Shown: positions 33,719-42,281, numbered from the stretch's first letter. The stretch is 64,000 nt of DNA from CAZSHX01 sp964606895 (GCA_964606895.1 CAZSHX010000015.1:5718-69717), one strand, 5' to 3'. Numbers and translations: made by a program. The notes: generated by a model from the letters alone, not told the origin.

Positions 33719-33937
33719 TTATTTATATCTGTAAACAATTCTGCCTTTTGAAAGGTCGTAGGGTGATAATTCAACCTTAACCTTGTCGCCTTGCAGTATC
33801 TTGATGAAATTCATTCTCATTTTGCCTGAGATATGCGCTATAACTTTATGTCCGTTTTCAAAGCGAACAACAAACTGCGTGTTGGGGAGAGTTTCCTCAA
33901 TTATTCCATCAACCTGCACTAAATCTTGTTTCGCCAT
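33719..33937 (-). CDS. infA: Translation initiation factor IF-1
   Basis: 72 residues, normal length, an OB fold: VDGIIEETLPNTQFVVRFENGH, HISGKMRMNFIKILQGDKVKVELSPYDLSKG ends in RIVYRYK (landmarks ISGKMRMNFIKIL and SPYDLSKGRIVYRYK). IF-1 binds the 30S A site during initiation. It lies 6 bases after map and 28 before rpmJ. The starting residues AKQDLVQ replace the commoner AKEDVIE. Confidence 0.98.
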   Translation of the reverse strand: MAKQDLVQVDGIIEETLPNTQFVVRFENGHKVIAHISGKMRMNFIKILQGDKVKVELSPYDLSKGRIVYRYK

Positions 33938-33943
33938 GTTTTT

Positions 33944-34744
33944 TTATTTTCTCAAAGTCAAAATAATCGGTTTTCCATCATCTACTATCACTGTATGCTC
34001 AAAATGAGCCGCCGGTTTTCTGTCTGCTGTTAACACAGTCCATCCGTCTTTTGCCGTATTCACTCTGAATGTTCCTGCATGAACCATTGGTTCAATTGCC
34101 AGTGACATTCCTTTCATGAGCTTCACGTTTGGAAATCTTTGTCTGTGGAGCAAAGGCGGAACAAAGTTTGGTATAGAAGGCTCTTCGTGAAGATATTTCC
34201 CTACACCGTGTCCGCAAAGTTCCCTTGTCAAAGAAAATCCGTTCGACTCCACATAATCCTGAATTGCTTTTGCTATGTCGTAAATCTTATTTCGTGAGAC
34301 AGCTTGTTCAATACCAAGGAATAGAGATTCATTGGTTACTTTCATCAACTTTTGCTTTTCCTCTGAAACTTGTCCGACAGGAAACGTAAAAGCACTGTCT
34401 CCAAAATATCCGTCCTTTGAACATCCGCAATCAACTGAAACAATTTGCCCTTCTTCAAGTTTTCTGGTTCCCGGTATTCCGTGAACTACCTCTTCATCAA
34501 TCGAGATACAAAGCGTTGCAGGAAATTTCTTTCTGTCCACCTCGTATCCAAGAAAAGCAGGTACCGCTCCTTTTGACCGGATAAATTCTTCAGCTATTTT
34601 GTCAAGTTCGCCGGTTTCAATTCCGGGTTTAATATAATTTTCAATTAACGATAAAGAATCTGCTACTATGCGACAGGATTTTTCAATTAAATCAATTTCT
34701 TTTTCAGTTTTTATATTGACTGTGTCCCACCGCTGATTCTTCAT
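33944..34744 (-). CDS. map: Methionine aminopeptidase type I
   Basis: 266 residues. It has the pita-bread fold with metal ligands: the first Asp in VSVDCGCSKDGYFGDSAFTF (Asp of VDCG and of GYFGDS), His in GHGVGKYLHEEPSIPNF, Glu in MSLAIEPMV and the final Glu in FEHTVIV. It removes the initiator Met from nascent proteins. It starts one base after secY; adk, often found between secY and map, is absent. Confidence 0.97.
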   Translation of the reverse strand: MKNQRWDTVNIKTEKEIDLIEKSCRIVADSLSLIENYIKPGIETGELDKIAEEFIRSKGAVPAFLGYEVDRKKFPATLCISIDEEVVHGIPGTRKLEEGQIVSVDCGCSKDGYFGDSAFTFPVGQVSEEKQKLMKVTNESLFLGIEQAVSRNKIYDIAKAIQDYVESNGFSLTRELCGHGVGKYLHEEPSIPNFVPPLLHRQRFPNVKLMKGMSLAIEPMVHAGTFRVNTAKDGWTVLTADRKPAAHFEHTVIVDDGKPIILTLRK

Positions 34745-34745
34745 T

Positions 34746-36095
34746 TTAATAACCGCCTATACCGGCTCCTCTGCCTTTCATTTTTCCGCTCTTCATAAAT
34801 CCGTCATAATGTCTCATCAACAAATAAGATTCAATTTGCTGAAGAGTATCCAGACAAACACCAATCATAATCAGCAGAGATGTTCCGCCAAAGAATGATG
34901 CAAATCCAGATGTAACGCCAAGTACATGAGAAGCAAACGTCGGCATAACTGCAATTAATGCAAGAAATACTGAACCGGGCAAAGTAATTTTCGTAAGTAC
35001 GTTATCTATGTATTCTGAGGTTGGTGCACCCGGACGAATACCCGGAATGAAACCACCCTGTTTTTTCATATTATCAGCAATATCTCTTGGATTGAAAACA
35101 ATTGCTGTGTAGAAATAAGTAAACAGCACTACCATAGTTCCATAAACCAAAGCATAAGTCAGTGACCGTTCACTAAATATCGAAACTAATGAATATAGTG
35201 TTGAACTTTGTGGAAAAAAGCTGAAAATTGTATTCGGGATAAACATTAATGATTGTGCAAAAATGATTGGCATAACTCCGGCTGTGTTAACTCTTAATGG
35301 AATATACTGAGTTGTTCCGCCGAAAACTTTACGTCCAACCTGCCGTTTGGCATACTGGACCGGAATTCTTCGAGCCCCCTGTGTAATGTAGATTACAGAG
35401 GCAATAATACCAAAAAGGAAAATCATAATAATGACTTCAACTATCCAGGGACGTTCCTGCAGAGCAAATATCTGATTGATTTCCTGATACATTGCACCGG
35501 GAAGTCTTGCTATGATACCTGCAAAGATAATCAAGGAAATTCCGTTTCCAATACCTCTTTCGGTAATCTGTTCGCCGAGCCACATCATAAACATTGTACC
35601 GGCAGTCAAAAGAATCATACAACTAAGAGTGAACATTAAACCATGATATGGAGCAACGGACATTCCTCCGACTTCCATATTAATAAGTCTTATGCTCATA
35701 CCCCAACCCTGAAGAGCGGCTATAAAAACCGTTCCGATTCGGGTATATTGACTGATTTTGCGTCTTCCTTCTTCACCTTCTTTTTGAAGTTTCTGGAACT
35801 CTGGAATAACAATACCTGCCAACTGCATAATAATTGAAGCAGTAATGTACGGCATTACACCCAATGCAAAAATGGCGGCGTTAGAAAAAGCACCACCAAC
35901 AAACAAATCGAATAGTCCGAACAAATCATTGCCGCTGTTTTTTTGCATAGCATGAAGCAATGATATATCAATTCCAGGCAAAGTAACCTGAGAACCGACA
36001 CGAATAATGACAAGAATCCACAGAGTTGTGAAAATTCTTTTTCGCAGCTCTTCAATTCTGAAGATGTTTTGTACTGTTTGGATAAAACTACTCAT
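34746..36095 (-). CDS. secY: Protein translocase subunit SecY
   Basis: 449 residues, ten membrane segments. Landmarks are the plug/N-terminal region VTLPGIDISLLH, MPYITASIIMQLAG, WLGEQITERGIGNGISLIIFAGI, RRIPVQYAKR and YTAIVFNPRDIADNMKKQGGFIPGIRPG (landmark ends FNPRDIADNMK and GGFIPGIRPG). It forms the inner-membrane channel with SecE (63615-63797). Its start overlaps the rplO stop by 8 bases. Confidence 0.98.
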   Translation of the reverse strand: MSSFIQTVQNIFRIEELRKRIFTTLWILVIIRVGSQVTLPGIDISLLHAMQKNSGNDLFGLFDLFVGGAFSNAAIFALGVMPYITASIIMQLAGIVIPEFQKLQKEGEEGRRKISQYTRIGTVFIAALQGWGMSIRLINMEVGGMSVAPYHGLMFTLSCMILLTAGTMFMMWLGEQITERGIGNGISLIIFAGIIARLPGAMYQEINQIFALQERPWIVEVIIMIFLFGIIASVIYITQGARRIPVQYAKRQVGRKVFGGTTQYIPLRVNTAGVMPIIFAQSLMFIPNTIFSFFPQSSTLYSLVSIFSERSLTYALVYGTMVVLFTYFYTAIVFNPRDIADNMKKQGGFIPGIRPGAPTSEYIDNVLTKITLPGSVFLALIAVMPTFASHVLGVTSGFASFFGGTSLLIMIGVCLDTLQQIESYLLMRHYDGFMKSGKMKGRGAGIGGY

Positions 36096-36549
36096 GAACT
36101 ATTGCTGTCCCTCCGGCAGATTCTATTTTTTGTTTAGCACTTGCGGAAAAACTATGAGCTTCAATTGTCAAAGAAACACTTAATTCTCCGTCACCTAAAA
36201 CTTTTAGCGGTACGTTTCTTTTGGAAACTGCACCTAATTCAAATAATGAATCCAAAGTAACTTTGTTGTCGGTAATTTTCTGTAAGTCAATCATTTCCTG
36301 AAGACGACCGACATTGATAACCTGATATTCAACTCTCGCACGGTTAAAGAAACCAAATTTTGGTACTCTGCGGCTTAAAGGCATCTGCCCGCCCTCAAAA
36401 GCTACCTTGGTTCTATATCCACTTCTGGATTGAGCACCCTTGCTACCTTTGGTTGCAGTACGTCCATGACCTGAGCCGGGACCTCTACCGATTCTTTTAC
36501 GACTTTTTTTCGCTCCGTTAGCGTAAGTTAGATTTCCAATATGTTTCAT
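36088..36549 (-). CDS. rplO: 50S ribosomal protein L15
   Basis: 153 residues: GNLTYANGAKKSRKRIGRG, GSGHGRTATKGSKGAQSRSG, FEGGQMPLSRRVPKFGF and late VSLTIEAHSFSASAKQKIESAGG (landmarks). L15 has an unfolded, basic N-terminal tail and a globular C-terminal domain. It sits 19 bases after rpmD and overlaps secY, the classic spc-operon order. Confidence 0.98.
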   Translation of the reverse strand: MKHIGNLTYANGAKKSRKRIGRGPGSGHGRTATKGSKGAQSRSGYRTKVAFEGGQMPLSRRVPKFGFFNRARVEYQVINVGRLQEMIDLQKITDNKVTLDSLFELGAVSKRNVPLKVLGDGELSVSLTIEAHSFSASAKQKIESAGGTAIVHE

Positions 36550-36568
36550 TTTATTATCTTTATTTTAA

Positions 36569-36754
36569 TTATTCAGAAACTTCTTCAACTTTAACTAAAT
36601 GTCTTACAACATTAACCATTCCGCGTGTCTGAGGATTATCGGGCATTGTTACGAAATAATTCGGTCGCCCAAGTCCCATAGCTCTTATGGTTAACTTCTG
36701 CTTCTCGTTTCTTTTAATTACGCTTTTCAATTGTGTTATCTTAAGCATTGCCAT
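36569..36754 (-). CDS. rpmD: 50S ribosomal protein L30
   Basis: 61 residues: LKITQLKSVIKRNEKQKLTI, then MGLGRPNYFVTMPDNPQTRG and MVNVVRHLVKVEEV. The first of two Met codons (36754) is used because L30 proteins usually have two or three residues before LKI. L30 packs against 23S rRNA on the large subunit. Confidence 0.95.
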   Translation of the reverse strand: MAMLKITQLKSVIKRNEKQKLTIRAMGLGRPNYFVTMPDNPQTRGMVNVVRHLVKVEEVSE

Positions 36755-36792
36755 TCTTTCAACTAATTAATATGAAGGCTTATAAAAATTTA

Positions 36793-37296
36793 TTAACCAA
36801 AAACAACTTTTTCTACAGGAACACCACGACGAGCCGCCACTGATGTTGCATCCTCAAGAGACATTAAGCCCTGCAATGCCGCTTTAACGGTATTGTGAGG
36901 ATTAGATGAACCCTGACTTTTCGTCAAAACGTCCTGAACACCGGCTAATTCAAGAATAGCTCTGATTCCACCGGCGGCAATAACGCCTGTACCGGCAGTA
37001 GCAGGTCTAATCATAACTCTTGCGGCACCATATCTGCCAACAACTTCATGAGGTACGGTCGTTCCCTGAAGTCTGACGTGAATAACATTCTTTTTTGCTG
37101 AGTCAGTGGCTTTTGTCACCGCATCAACTACTTCGCTGGCTTTTCCCAATCCGTAGCCGACATGGCCATTATGGTCGCCAACAACAACGATAGCGGAAAA
37201 ATTGAATCTGCGACCGCCCTTGACCACTTTGGCAGTTCTACCGACATAAACAAGTTTATCTTTTAATTCAATTTCAGATGATTTTACTTTAGCCAC
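36793..37296 (-). CDS. rpsE: 30S ribosomal protein S5
   Basis: 167 residues: KLVYVGRTAKVVKGGRRFNF, GDHNGHVGYGLGKASEVVDAV, TTVPHEVVGRYGAARVMIRPA, GVIAAGGIRAILELAG and LTKSQGSSNPHNTVKA. S5 affects decoding accuracy near the mRNA entry site. The start is GTG at 37296 (MAKVKSSEIEL), with GGAGA upstream at about 8 bases; no other start gives the normal N-terminus. Confidence 0.97.
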   Translation of the reverse strand: MAKVKSSEIELKDKLVYVGRTAKVVKGGRRFNFSAIVVVGDHNGHVGYGLGKASEVVDAVTKATDSAKKNVIHVRLQGTTVPHEVVGRYGAARVMIRPATAGTGVIAAGGIRAILELAGVQDVLTKSQGSSNPHNTVKAALQGLMSLEDATSVAARRGVPVEKVVFG

Positions 37297-37327
37297 AAAT
37301 ATTCTCCATGTATTAACATAAGGTTAA

Positions 37328-37702
37328 TTAAAACTCTAAACCAGCCGCACGAGCTCCATCTGCTAATGCTTTGATTCTACCGTGAAATAAAAAGCCGTTT
37401 CTGTCGAAAGTTACAAGTTTAATGTTTTTTTCGAGAGCACGTTTTGCTACAACTTGTCCAACAAGTTTGCTTTTGTCTGATTTTTTCATTTCAGGCTTTA
37501 CCTGCTCACGAACTTCTTTATCTACCGTAGAGGCAGAGACAAGCGTCTTTTTAGAAACATCGTCAATAATCTGGCAATATATATGATTAAGACTTTTGAA
37601 AATCGTTAATCTCAATCTACCATCAGGACTACCGAAGATTTTCTTTCTGATGCTGTATTTTCTTCTTACTCTGCGTCTTTTTTTGATGTCTAGTGCATTC
37701 AT
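37328..37702 (-). CDS. rplR: 50S ribosomal protein L18
   Basis: 124 residues: RRRVRRKYSIRKKIFGS, RLTIFKSLNHIYCQIIDD, LVGQVVAKRALEKNIKLVTFDRNGF (landmarks VGQVVAKRALEKNI, VTFDRNGF) and the end RIKALADGARAAGLEF. L18 binds 5S rRNA with L5. The gap to rplF is 38 bases and to rpsE 31. Confidence 0.97.
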   Translation of the reverse strand: MNALDIKKRRRVRRKYSIRKKIFGSPDGRLRLTIFKSLNHIYCQIIDDVSKKTLVSASTVDKEVREQVKPEMKKSDKSKLVGQVVAKRALEKNIKLVTFDRNGFLFHGRIKALADGARAAGLEF

Positions 37703-37740
37703 CGTTTATTTTGATATATTCTTATTAAAATAATTATCTA

Positions 37741-38280
37741 TTATTTGGAAGTTGTCTTACCGGCTTTTCTTCTGACATATTCGCCTACGTAGCGGATACC
37801 TTTACCTTTGTAAGGTTCTGGTGGTCTGAGAGCACGAATTTTTGCGGCAACTTCGCCAACAATTTGTTTGTCAATACCTGTTATGGTAATAGAAGTTACA
37901 GTCGGAGTAGTTATCTGAATTCCGTGAGGAGGTATAACTGCCACAGGATGAGAAAATCCTAAAGAAAGCATAAGATTATTTTCCTTCATTTCAACTTTGT
38001 AACCAACACCTTCAATCTGAAGTGTTTTGCTAAATCCGTTTGAAACACCTTCAATAACGTTAAACGCCAAAGAACGGGTTAGACCATGTAATGATCTGAC
38101 TTTCTTAATATCGTTAGGACGTGAGAAAGTAAGAATATTATTCTCCAAAGTAAAATCTATTTCTGCCGGCAATGTAAGCATAAGCTCACCTTTGGGCCCC
38201 TTAGCCTTTAAAAGTTTGTCTTCAATAGTGACATTCACTTTATCAGGGATGACAACTGGTTTTTTACCAATTCTTGACAC
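37741..38280 (-). CDS. rplF: 50S ribosomal protein L6
   Basis: 179 residues: SRIGKKPVVIPDKVNVTI, LKAKGPKGELMLTLP, TRSLAFNVIEGVSNGFSKTL and the end GKGIRYVGEYVRRKAGKT. L6 sits near the factor-binding site. The start is GTG at 38280; AGGAG about 8 bases upstream and the family N-terminus MSRIGKKP fix it. Confidence 0.97.
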   Translation of the reverse strand: MSRIGKKPVVIPDKVNVTIEDKLLKAKGPKGELMLTLPAEIDFTLENNILTFSRPNDIKKVRSLHGLTRSLAFNVIEGVSNGFSKTLQIEGVGYKVEMKENNLMLSLGFSHPVAVIPPHGIQITTPTVTSITITGIDKQIVGEVAAKIRALRPPEPYKGKGIRYVGEYVRRKAGKTTSK

Positions 38281-38342
38281 AGCTAATACTCCTTAAACTC
38301 TAAATTTTAAATATGCTTAAAAGCAATAATTAATAGAAAATA

Positions 38343-38738
38343 CTACCAAATCGTAAATAAAACTTCACCACCAATGTTTTGTCTGCGAGCTTCTTTATCG
38401 CTCATCACACCTTTTGATGTTGAAATTATTGACAAGCCCAAACCGTTTCTAACTCTTGGAAGCTTATCAACAGGTGCATAAGTTCTTCTGCCCGGTTTAC
38501 TGATTCTTATTGATTCATTAATCGCAGGCTGACGGTTGAAATATCTCAAAGTGATTTTAATTGTACCCTGGATACTGTCATCAATCTTTGCATAATCGGC
38601 AATAAAGCCTTGTTCTTTTAAAATTTTGGCAATTGCAAACTTAAATCCTGAAAACGGAATTTCAACAGTTTTGTGCCCTGCGGTTCCGGCGTTTCTGATT
38701 CTTGTCAGAAAATCCGATATTTTATCTGTTACTGGCAT
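38343..38738 (-). CDS. rpsH: 30S ribosomal protein S8
   Basis: 131 residues: DKISDFLTRIRNAG, FKFAIAKILKEQGFI, RISKPGRRTYAPVDKLP and GLSIISTSKGVMSDKEARR, ending GGEVLFTIW. In E. coli S8 represses the spc operon by binding rplE mRNA. No equivalent structure was identified here. Confidence 0.98.
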   Translation of the reverse strand: MPVTDKISDFLTRIRNAGTAGHKTVEIPFSGFKFAIAKILKEQGFIADYAKIDDSIQGTIKITLRYFNRQPAINESIRISKPGRRTYAPVDKLPRVRNGLGLSIISTSKGVMSDKEARRQNIGGEVLFTIW

Positions 38739-38784
38739 AAATATATATATTATAAATTACAAATGCTATTAAAAAAAAAGATTA

Positions 38785-39054
38785 TTACCAACTTGCTTTT
38801 CTCATGCCCGGAATTTTTCCTTCTAATGCCAATTGGCGGAAAATATTCCTGCATAGTCCGAATTTTTTGTAAACCCCGCGAACTCTTCCCGTAACCACAC
38901 AGCGACTGCAAATTCTTGTGGGAGAACTATTTCTGGGAAGCTTTTGCAATGACACATAATCATGCAATGCTTTGTACTCTTCACGTTTTGCCAAGTACTT
39001 TGCAGATAATTCCTGACGTTTTTTGTTTCTCGCTTTTATAGCTGTTGTTGACAT
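38785..39054 (-). CDS. rpsN: 30S ribosomal protein S14, long form with partial zinc site
   Basis: 89 residues, the long form: STTAIKARNKKRQELSAKY, LQKLPRNSSPTRICSRCVVTG, RVRGVYKKFGLCRNIFRQLA, ending GKIPGMRKASW. The long form usually lacks zinc Cys residues, while the short form has four. This one keeps CSRC and a third Cys in GLCRNIF, but the fourth position is Ile, so zinc binding is unlikely. Confidence 0.97.
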   Translation of the reverse strand: MSTTAIKARNKKRQELSAKYLAKREEYKALHDYVSLQKLPRNSSPTRICSRCVVTGRVRGVYKKFGLCRNIFRQLALEGKIPGMRKASW

Positions 39055-39063
39055 ATTCTAATC

Positions 39064-39726
39064 TCACTCATGTTTACGAAATGGGAACCCAAATTCAGAC
39101 AAAAGAGCATAAGACTCTTCATCATTTTTCGACTTAATTACAAATGTTATGTCGAGACCACTTATTTTGCTTACTTTATCTACATCAATTTCCGGGAAAA
39201 TAATTTGTTCTTTAATTCCAAGTGTGTAGTTTCCTCTTCCATCAAATGATTTATCTGACAGACCACGAAAATCGCGAATACGAGGTGAAGTTATATTGAT
39301 GAATCTATCAAGAAATTCATACATTCTTGCTCTTCTCAAAGTAACTCTTGCTCCGATTGGCACATTTTCTCTAAGTTTAAAGTTAGAAATTGCCTTTCTC
39401 GATTTTGTAATTGCCGGTCTTTGTCCGCCGATAAGTTCAAGTTCGTTCACTGCAGATTGTAATCTCTTTTGGTCCTGAGTGGCTTCACCGATTCCCATGT
39501 TTAGTACAATCTTTTGAAGAACAGGAACTTCCATAACCGACTTGTAGCCGAATTTCTTTACCATTGCAGGAACAACCTGCTCACGATAAAAGGCTAATAG
39601 TCTCGGCTGTGGTGTTTCTTTATCAGTAACATCTTCCAGTCTTTTTCCTTCCGGCTTAAAGTCAACCTTTTTGGATGCTGTTGCTCCAAATGGTGCACCG
39701 GGTGCTTTTTTCTTAGTTGCTGCCAT
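39064..39726 (-). CDS. rplE: 50S ribosomal protein L5 with basic N-terminal extension
   Basis: 220 residues; normal L5 is ~179. The core begins around residue 42 (RLLAFYREQVVPAMVKKFGY) and includes VLQKIVLNMGIGEA, GQRPAITKSRKAISNFKLRE and DFRGLSDKSFDGRGNYTLGI. Residues 1-41 are a Lys/Ala-rich, probably disordered leader (AATKKKAPGAPFGATASKK). No internal ATG at the core start was found. L5 binds 5S rRNA. Confidence 0.96.
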   Translation of the reverse strand: MAATKKKAPGAPFGATASKKVDFKPEGKRLEDVTDKETPQPRLLAFYREQVVPAMVKKFGYKSVMEVPVLQKIVLNMGIGEATQDQKRLQSAVNELELIGGQRPAITKSRKAISNFKLRENVPIGARVTLRRARMYEFLDRFINITSPRIRDFRGLSDKSFDGRGNYTLGIKEQIIFPEIDVDKVSKISGLDITFVIKSKNDEESYALLSEFGFPFRKHE

Positions 39727-39767
39727 AAAAATATAAATCTATTTTATTAACAAATCTCAATGTATGA

Positions 39768-40082
39768 TTATAAATCTTTTCCGTTTGAAATAGCATAGCG
39801 AACTCTGTCGCCTGTTTTCTCGTCAAGTCTGATGCCCGTTCTGGTAGGATTTTTGTCTGCATCCACCATTTGAACATTTGAATAATGTACCGGCATTTCT
39901 TTGCTGACAATTCCGCCTTTTTGATTTTTCTGGCTTGGACGTGTATGTTTTTTGCGAACATTAACACCTTCAACCAAAATTCTCATTTTTGCGGCATTCA
40001 CTTCAAGCACTCTGCCGGAAGCTCCTTTGTCATTACCTGTAATGACCTGTACTGTATCGCCTTTTTTAATTTTTAGTTTCAT
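39768..40082 (-). CDS. rplX: 50S ribosomal protein L24
   Basis: 104 residues from ATG 40082: KLKIKKGDTVQVITGNDKG (KOW motif), GRVLEVNAAKMRILVEGVNV, KKHTRPSQKNQKGGIVSKE. ATG 40082 is preferred over a GTG at 40094 that would add VVIK before the canonical start. L24 starts 50S assembly by binding 23S domain I. Confidence 0.95.
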   Translation of the reverse strand: MKLKIKKGDTVQVITGNDKGASGRVLEVNAAKMRILVEGVNVRKKHTRPSQKNQKGGIVSKEMPVHYSNVQMVDADKNPTRTGIRLDEKTGDRVRYAISNGKDL

Positions 40083-40093
40083 TTTTATTACCA

Positions 40094-40462
40094 CTATATA
40101 ACTTCAGGTGCAAGAGAAATAATTTTCATATAATTTTTTTCGCGTAATTCACGGGCAACCGGACCAAAGATACGGGTTCCGCGTGGTTCGCCTGCGGCAT
40201 TAAGAATTACTGCGGCATTATCATCAAATCTAATATAAGAACCGTCTTTACGGCTGATTTCTTTGCTGGTTCTAACAATAACTGCTTTGCAAACTTCGCC
40301 TTTTTTAACATTAGCATTTGGTATTGCAGTTTTAACTGAAACAACAACCAAATCGCCTACTGACGCATAACGTCTGCCGTGCCCACCGAGTACTCTGATA
40401 CAGCGAACTTTTTTTGCTCCTGAATTATCAGCTACGGTTAAATTTGTTTCTTCTTGTATCAT
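40094..40462 (-). CDS. rplN: 50S ribosomal protein L14
   Basis: 122 residues: MIQEETNLTVADNSGAKKVR, CIRVLGGHGRRYASVGD, VVVSVKTAIPNANVKKGEV, the RxDGSYIRFDDNAAVILNA region and GTRIFGPVARELREKNYMKI. L14 forms an inter-subunit bridge. It lies 18 bases after rpsQ and 11 before rplX. Confidence 0.98.
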   Translation of the reverse strand: MIQEETNLTVADNSGAKKVRCIRVLGGHGRRYASVGDLVVVSVKTAIPNANVKKGEVCKAVIVRTSKEISRKDGSYIRFDDNAAVILNAAGEPRGTRIFGPVARELREKNYMKIISLAPEVI

Positions 40463-40480
40463 AATTTTATCTCCCTGTTT

Positions 40481-40969
40481 TTATTTCGCACGCAGAACTA
40501 TTTCAATTAACTTCCATCTTTTTCTTGCACTCAATGGTCTTGATTCAATTACTTTAACCGTATCACCGATTCTGCATTCATTGAGTTCGTCATGAGCCAT
40601 AAACTTGGTGGTTCTTTTGAAATATTTCTTATAAAGTGGATGAGCAACCTGCCTTTGTACAGCAATTGTTATTGTCTTATCTGCTTTGTTAGAAACAACT
40701 TTACCTGTCAATATTCTTTTATTGATGCGAACCGGTACTTCAATTTTCGGAACTTCAACAGCAACCGGTGCCGGTTTAGGTTCGGAAATTACAACTTTCG
40801 GTTCTTCAATTGTCAAAGGTTGTTCAGGAATAACGGTTTCAATAACTTCAGCTTCAACAGGAACATCTATTACAACGTCTTCCACGATTTCATCGTTTGG
40901 AATAACCTGCTCAGCTTCAACAGAAACTGTGTTTTCTAATTCATTAGTTTGTTCTAATTCTTTTTCCAT
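40481..40969 (-). CDS. rpsQ: 30S ribosomal protein S17 with ~80-residue acidic N-terminal extension
   Basis: 162 residues; S17 is normally ~85. The S17 core starts near residue 83 (NKRILTGKVVSNKADKTI) and includes VQRQVAHPLYKKYFKRTTKF, ECRIGDTVKVIESRPLSARK and KRWKLIEIVLRAK. Residues 1-82 are acidic and rich in Val, Ile, Pro and Glu (VEAEVIETVIPEQPLTIEEP, SEPKPAPVAVEVPKIEVPV). No alternative ATG lies near the core start, and the gene begins one base after the rpmC stop, so the extension is genuine. S17 binds 16S rRNA helix 11. Confidence 0.96.
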   Translation of the reverse strand: MEKELEQTNELENTVSVEAEQVIPNDEIVEDVVIDVPVEAEVIETVIPEQPLTIEEPKVVISEPKPAPVAVEVPKIEVPVRINKRILTGKVVSNKADKTITIAVQRQVAHPLYKKYFKRTTKFMAHDELNECRIGDTVKVIESRPLSARKRWKLIEIVLRAK

Positions 40970-40970
40970 T

Positions 40971-41174
40971 TTATTTAGCTCGCTGACGTTCTAATATAAT
41001 AGTTTTAATTCTTGCAATATCTTTTCTTAAAATCTTCAAATAAGTAGTATCTTGCAACTGACTGAGTGCATGTTGGAATCTTTGCTTAGAAAGAGTTTCC
41101 TCTGCTTCATTAAGCGACCTTATGATTTCTTCATCGGTCAATTCTCTGATATCGTGTGATTTACGCGGTTTCAT
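40971..41174 (-). CDS. rpmC: 50S ribosomal protein L29
   Basis: 67 residues from ATG 41174: KPRKSHDIRELTDEEIIRSL, EAEETLSKQRFQHALSQLQD and LKILRKDIARIKTIILERQ. It is a two-helix protein near the tunnel exit. The ATG is preferred over a TTG at 41180; either overlaps the end of rplP (14 bases for the ATG), so translation is coupled. Confidence 0.96.
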   Translation of the reverse strand: MKPRKSHDIRELTDEEIIRSLNEAEETLSKQRFQHALSQLQDTTYLKILRKDIARIKTIILERQRAK

Positions 41175-41592
41175 TTCCAATCAAATCAATACGTTTAACA
41201 AATTTTGTCTTAATAGGTAACTTATGAGAAGCAAGTCTCAATGCTTCTTCAGCTGCATCTTGCGGTACACCGTCAACTTCAAAAAGTATTTTACCGGGTT
41301 TAATTACTGCAACCCAACCTTCAGGACTTCCTTTACCACTTCCCTGTCTTGTTTCAGCAGGTTTTTTGGTGTAAGGCTTATCCGGAAAAATTCTAATCCA
41401 CATTTTACCTTCGCGTTTGAGAAAGCGGTTGATGGCAATACGAGCGGCTTCAATCTGACGGTTAGTTAACCAGACATGTTCCATAGCCTTTAGTCCGAAG
41501 GAACCGAAAGTGACCAGATGTCCTCTTTGGGCTTTTCCTCTGTTTCTCCCGCGCTGGGTCTTTCTATACTTAACTCTTTTTGGACTCAACAT
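41161..41592 (-). CDS. rplP: 50S ribosomal protein L16
   Basis: 143 residues: MLSPKRVKYRKTQRGRNRGK, GSFGLKAMEHVWLTNRQIEAAR, KMWIRIFPDKPYTKKPAETRQGSGKG (landmarks RIFPDKPYTKKP, GSGKGSPEGWVAVIKPG) and EALRLASHKLPIKTKFV. L16 contacts A-site tRNA near the peptidyl transferase centre. Its 3' end overlaps rpmC. Confidence 0.98.
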   Translation of the reverse strand: MLSPKRVKYRKTQRGRNRGKAQRGHLVTFGSFGLKAMEHVWLTNRQIEAARIAINRFLKREGKMWIRIFPDKPYTKKPAETRQGSGKGSPEGWVAVIKPGKILFEVDGVPQDAAEEALRLASHKLPIKTKFVKRIDLIGNETA

Positions 41593-41630
41593 GATGACGT
41601 ACTCTTTTTAATTAATTTAATACTCTAATC

Positions 41631-42269
41631 TTATAATTCTTGTCTGCCGATGATTTCGCCTTTGCAAATCCATACCTTGACACCGATGCTACCATAAACT
41701 GTTTGGGCGGTTGCAACGCCGTAGTCAATATCAGCTCTTAGTGTATGCAATGGAATGCGTCCTTCTTTGTATTGTTCTGTTCTTGCCATTTCTGCTCCTC
41801 CGAGTCTTCCGGCACACATCAAACGAATACCAACTGCTCCCATTCTGATTGCTGAAGAAACTGCCTGTTTCATGGCTCTTCTGAAAGAAATTCTTCCTTC
41901 AAGCTGTTGGGCAATATTTTCAGCTACTAATACTGCATCCAATTCCGGTCTTTTGATTTCGCTGATAAGAATCTTAACATCCTTATTGGTAATTTTCTTC
42001 AATTCTTCTTCAAGCTGTGTAATATCCTTGCCTGAGCGTCCGATAATAACACCCGGTCTTGAAGTCATAATTGTAATTCTGAGCTGTTTAGCTGTTCTTT
42101 CAACGATAACTCTTGAAACACCTGCTTTTTTCAAACGATTTTTGATATAAGAACGAACCTTAATGTCTTCAGCAAGTTTTTCTGCCATATTTTTTTCATC
42201 GAACCAGTTAGCATCCCAAGGTCTGATAATGCCAAGTCTTAGCCCAATTGGATTTGTTTTTTGTCCCAA
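41631..42269 (-). CDS. rpsC: 30S ribosomal protein S3
   Basis: 212 residues: GQKTNPIGLRLGIIRPWDA, VSRVIVERTAKQLRITIMTS, PGVIIGRSGKDITQLEEEL (KH domain), ISFRRAMKQAVSSAIRMGAVG and the end GVKVWICKGEIIGRQEL. The start is TTG at 42269, set by the family N-terminus and by AGGAG at 42281-42285. S3 lines the mRNA entry channel. Confidence 0.97.
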   Translation of the reverse strand: MGQKTNPIGLRLGIIRPWDANWFDEKNMAEKLAEDIKVRSYIKNRLKKAGVSRVIVERTAKQLRITIMTSRPGVIIGRSGKDITQLEEELKKITNKDVKILISEIKRPELDAVLVAENIAQQLEGRISFRRAMKQAVSSAIRMGAVGIRLMCAGRLGGAEMARTEQYKEGRIPLHTLRADIDYGVATAQTVYGSIGVKVWICKGEIIGRQEL

Positions 42270-42281
42270 GTTAATTAACTC

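Noticed and set aside
40592..40994. Long + strand ORFs opposite rpsQ
   Set aside because: They are antisense shadows produced by the Val/Glu-rich extension; no start signal or family match.
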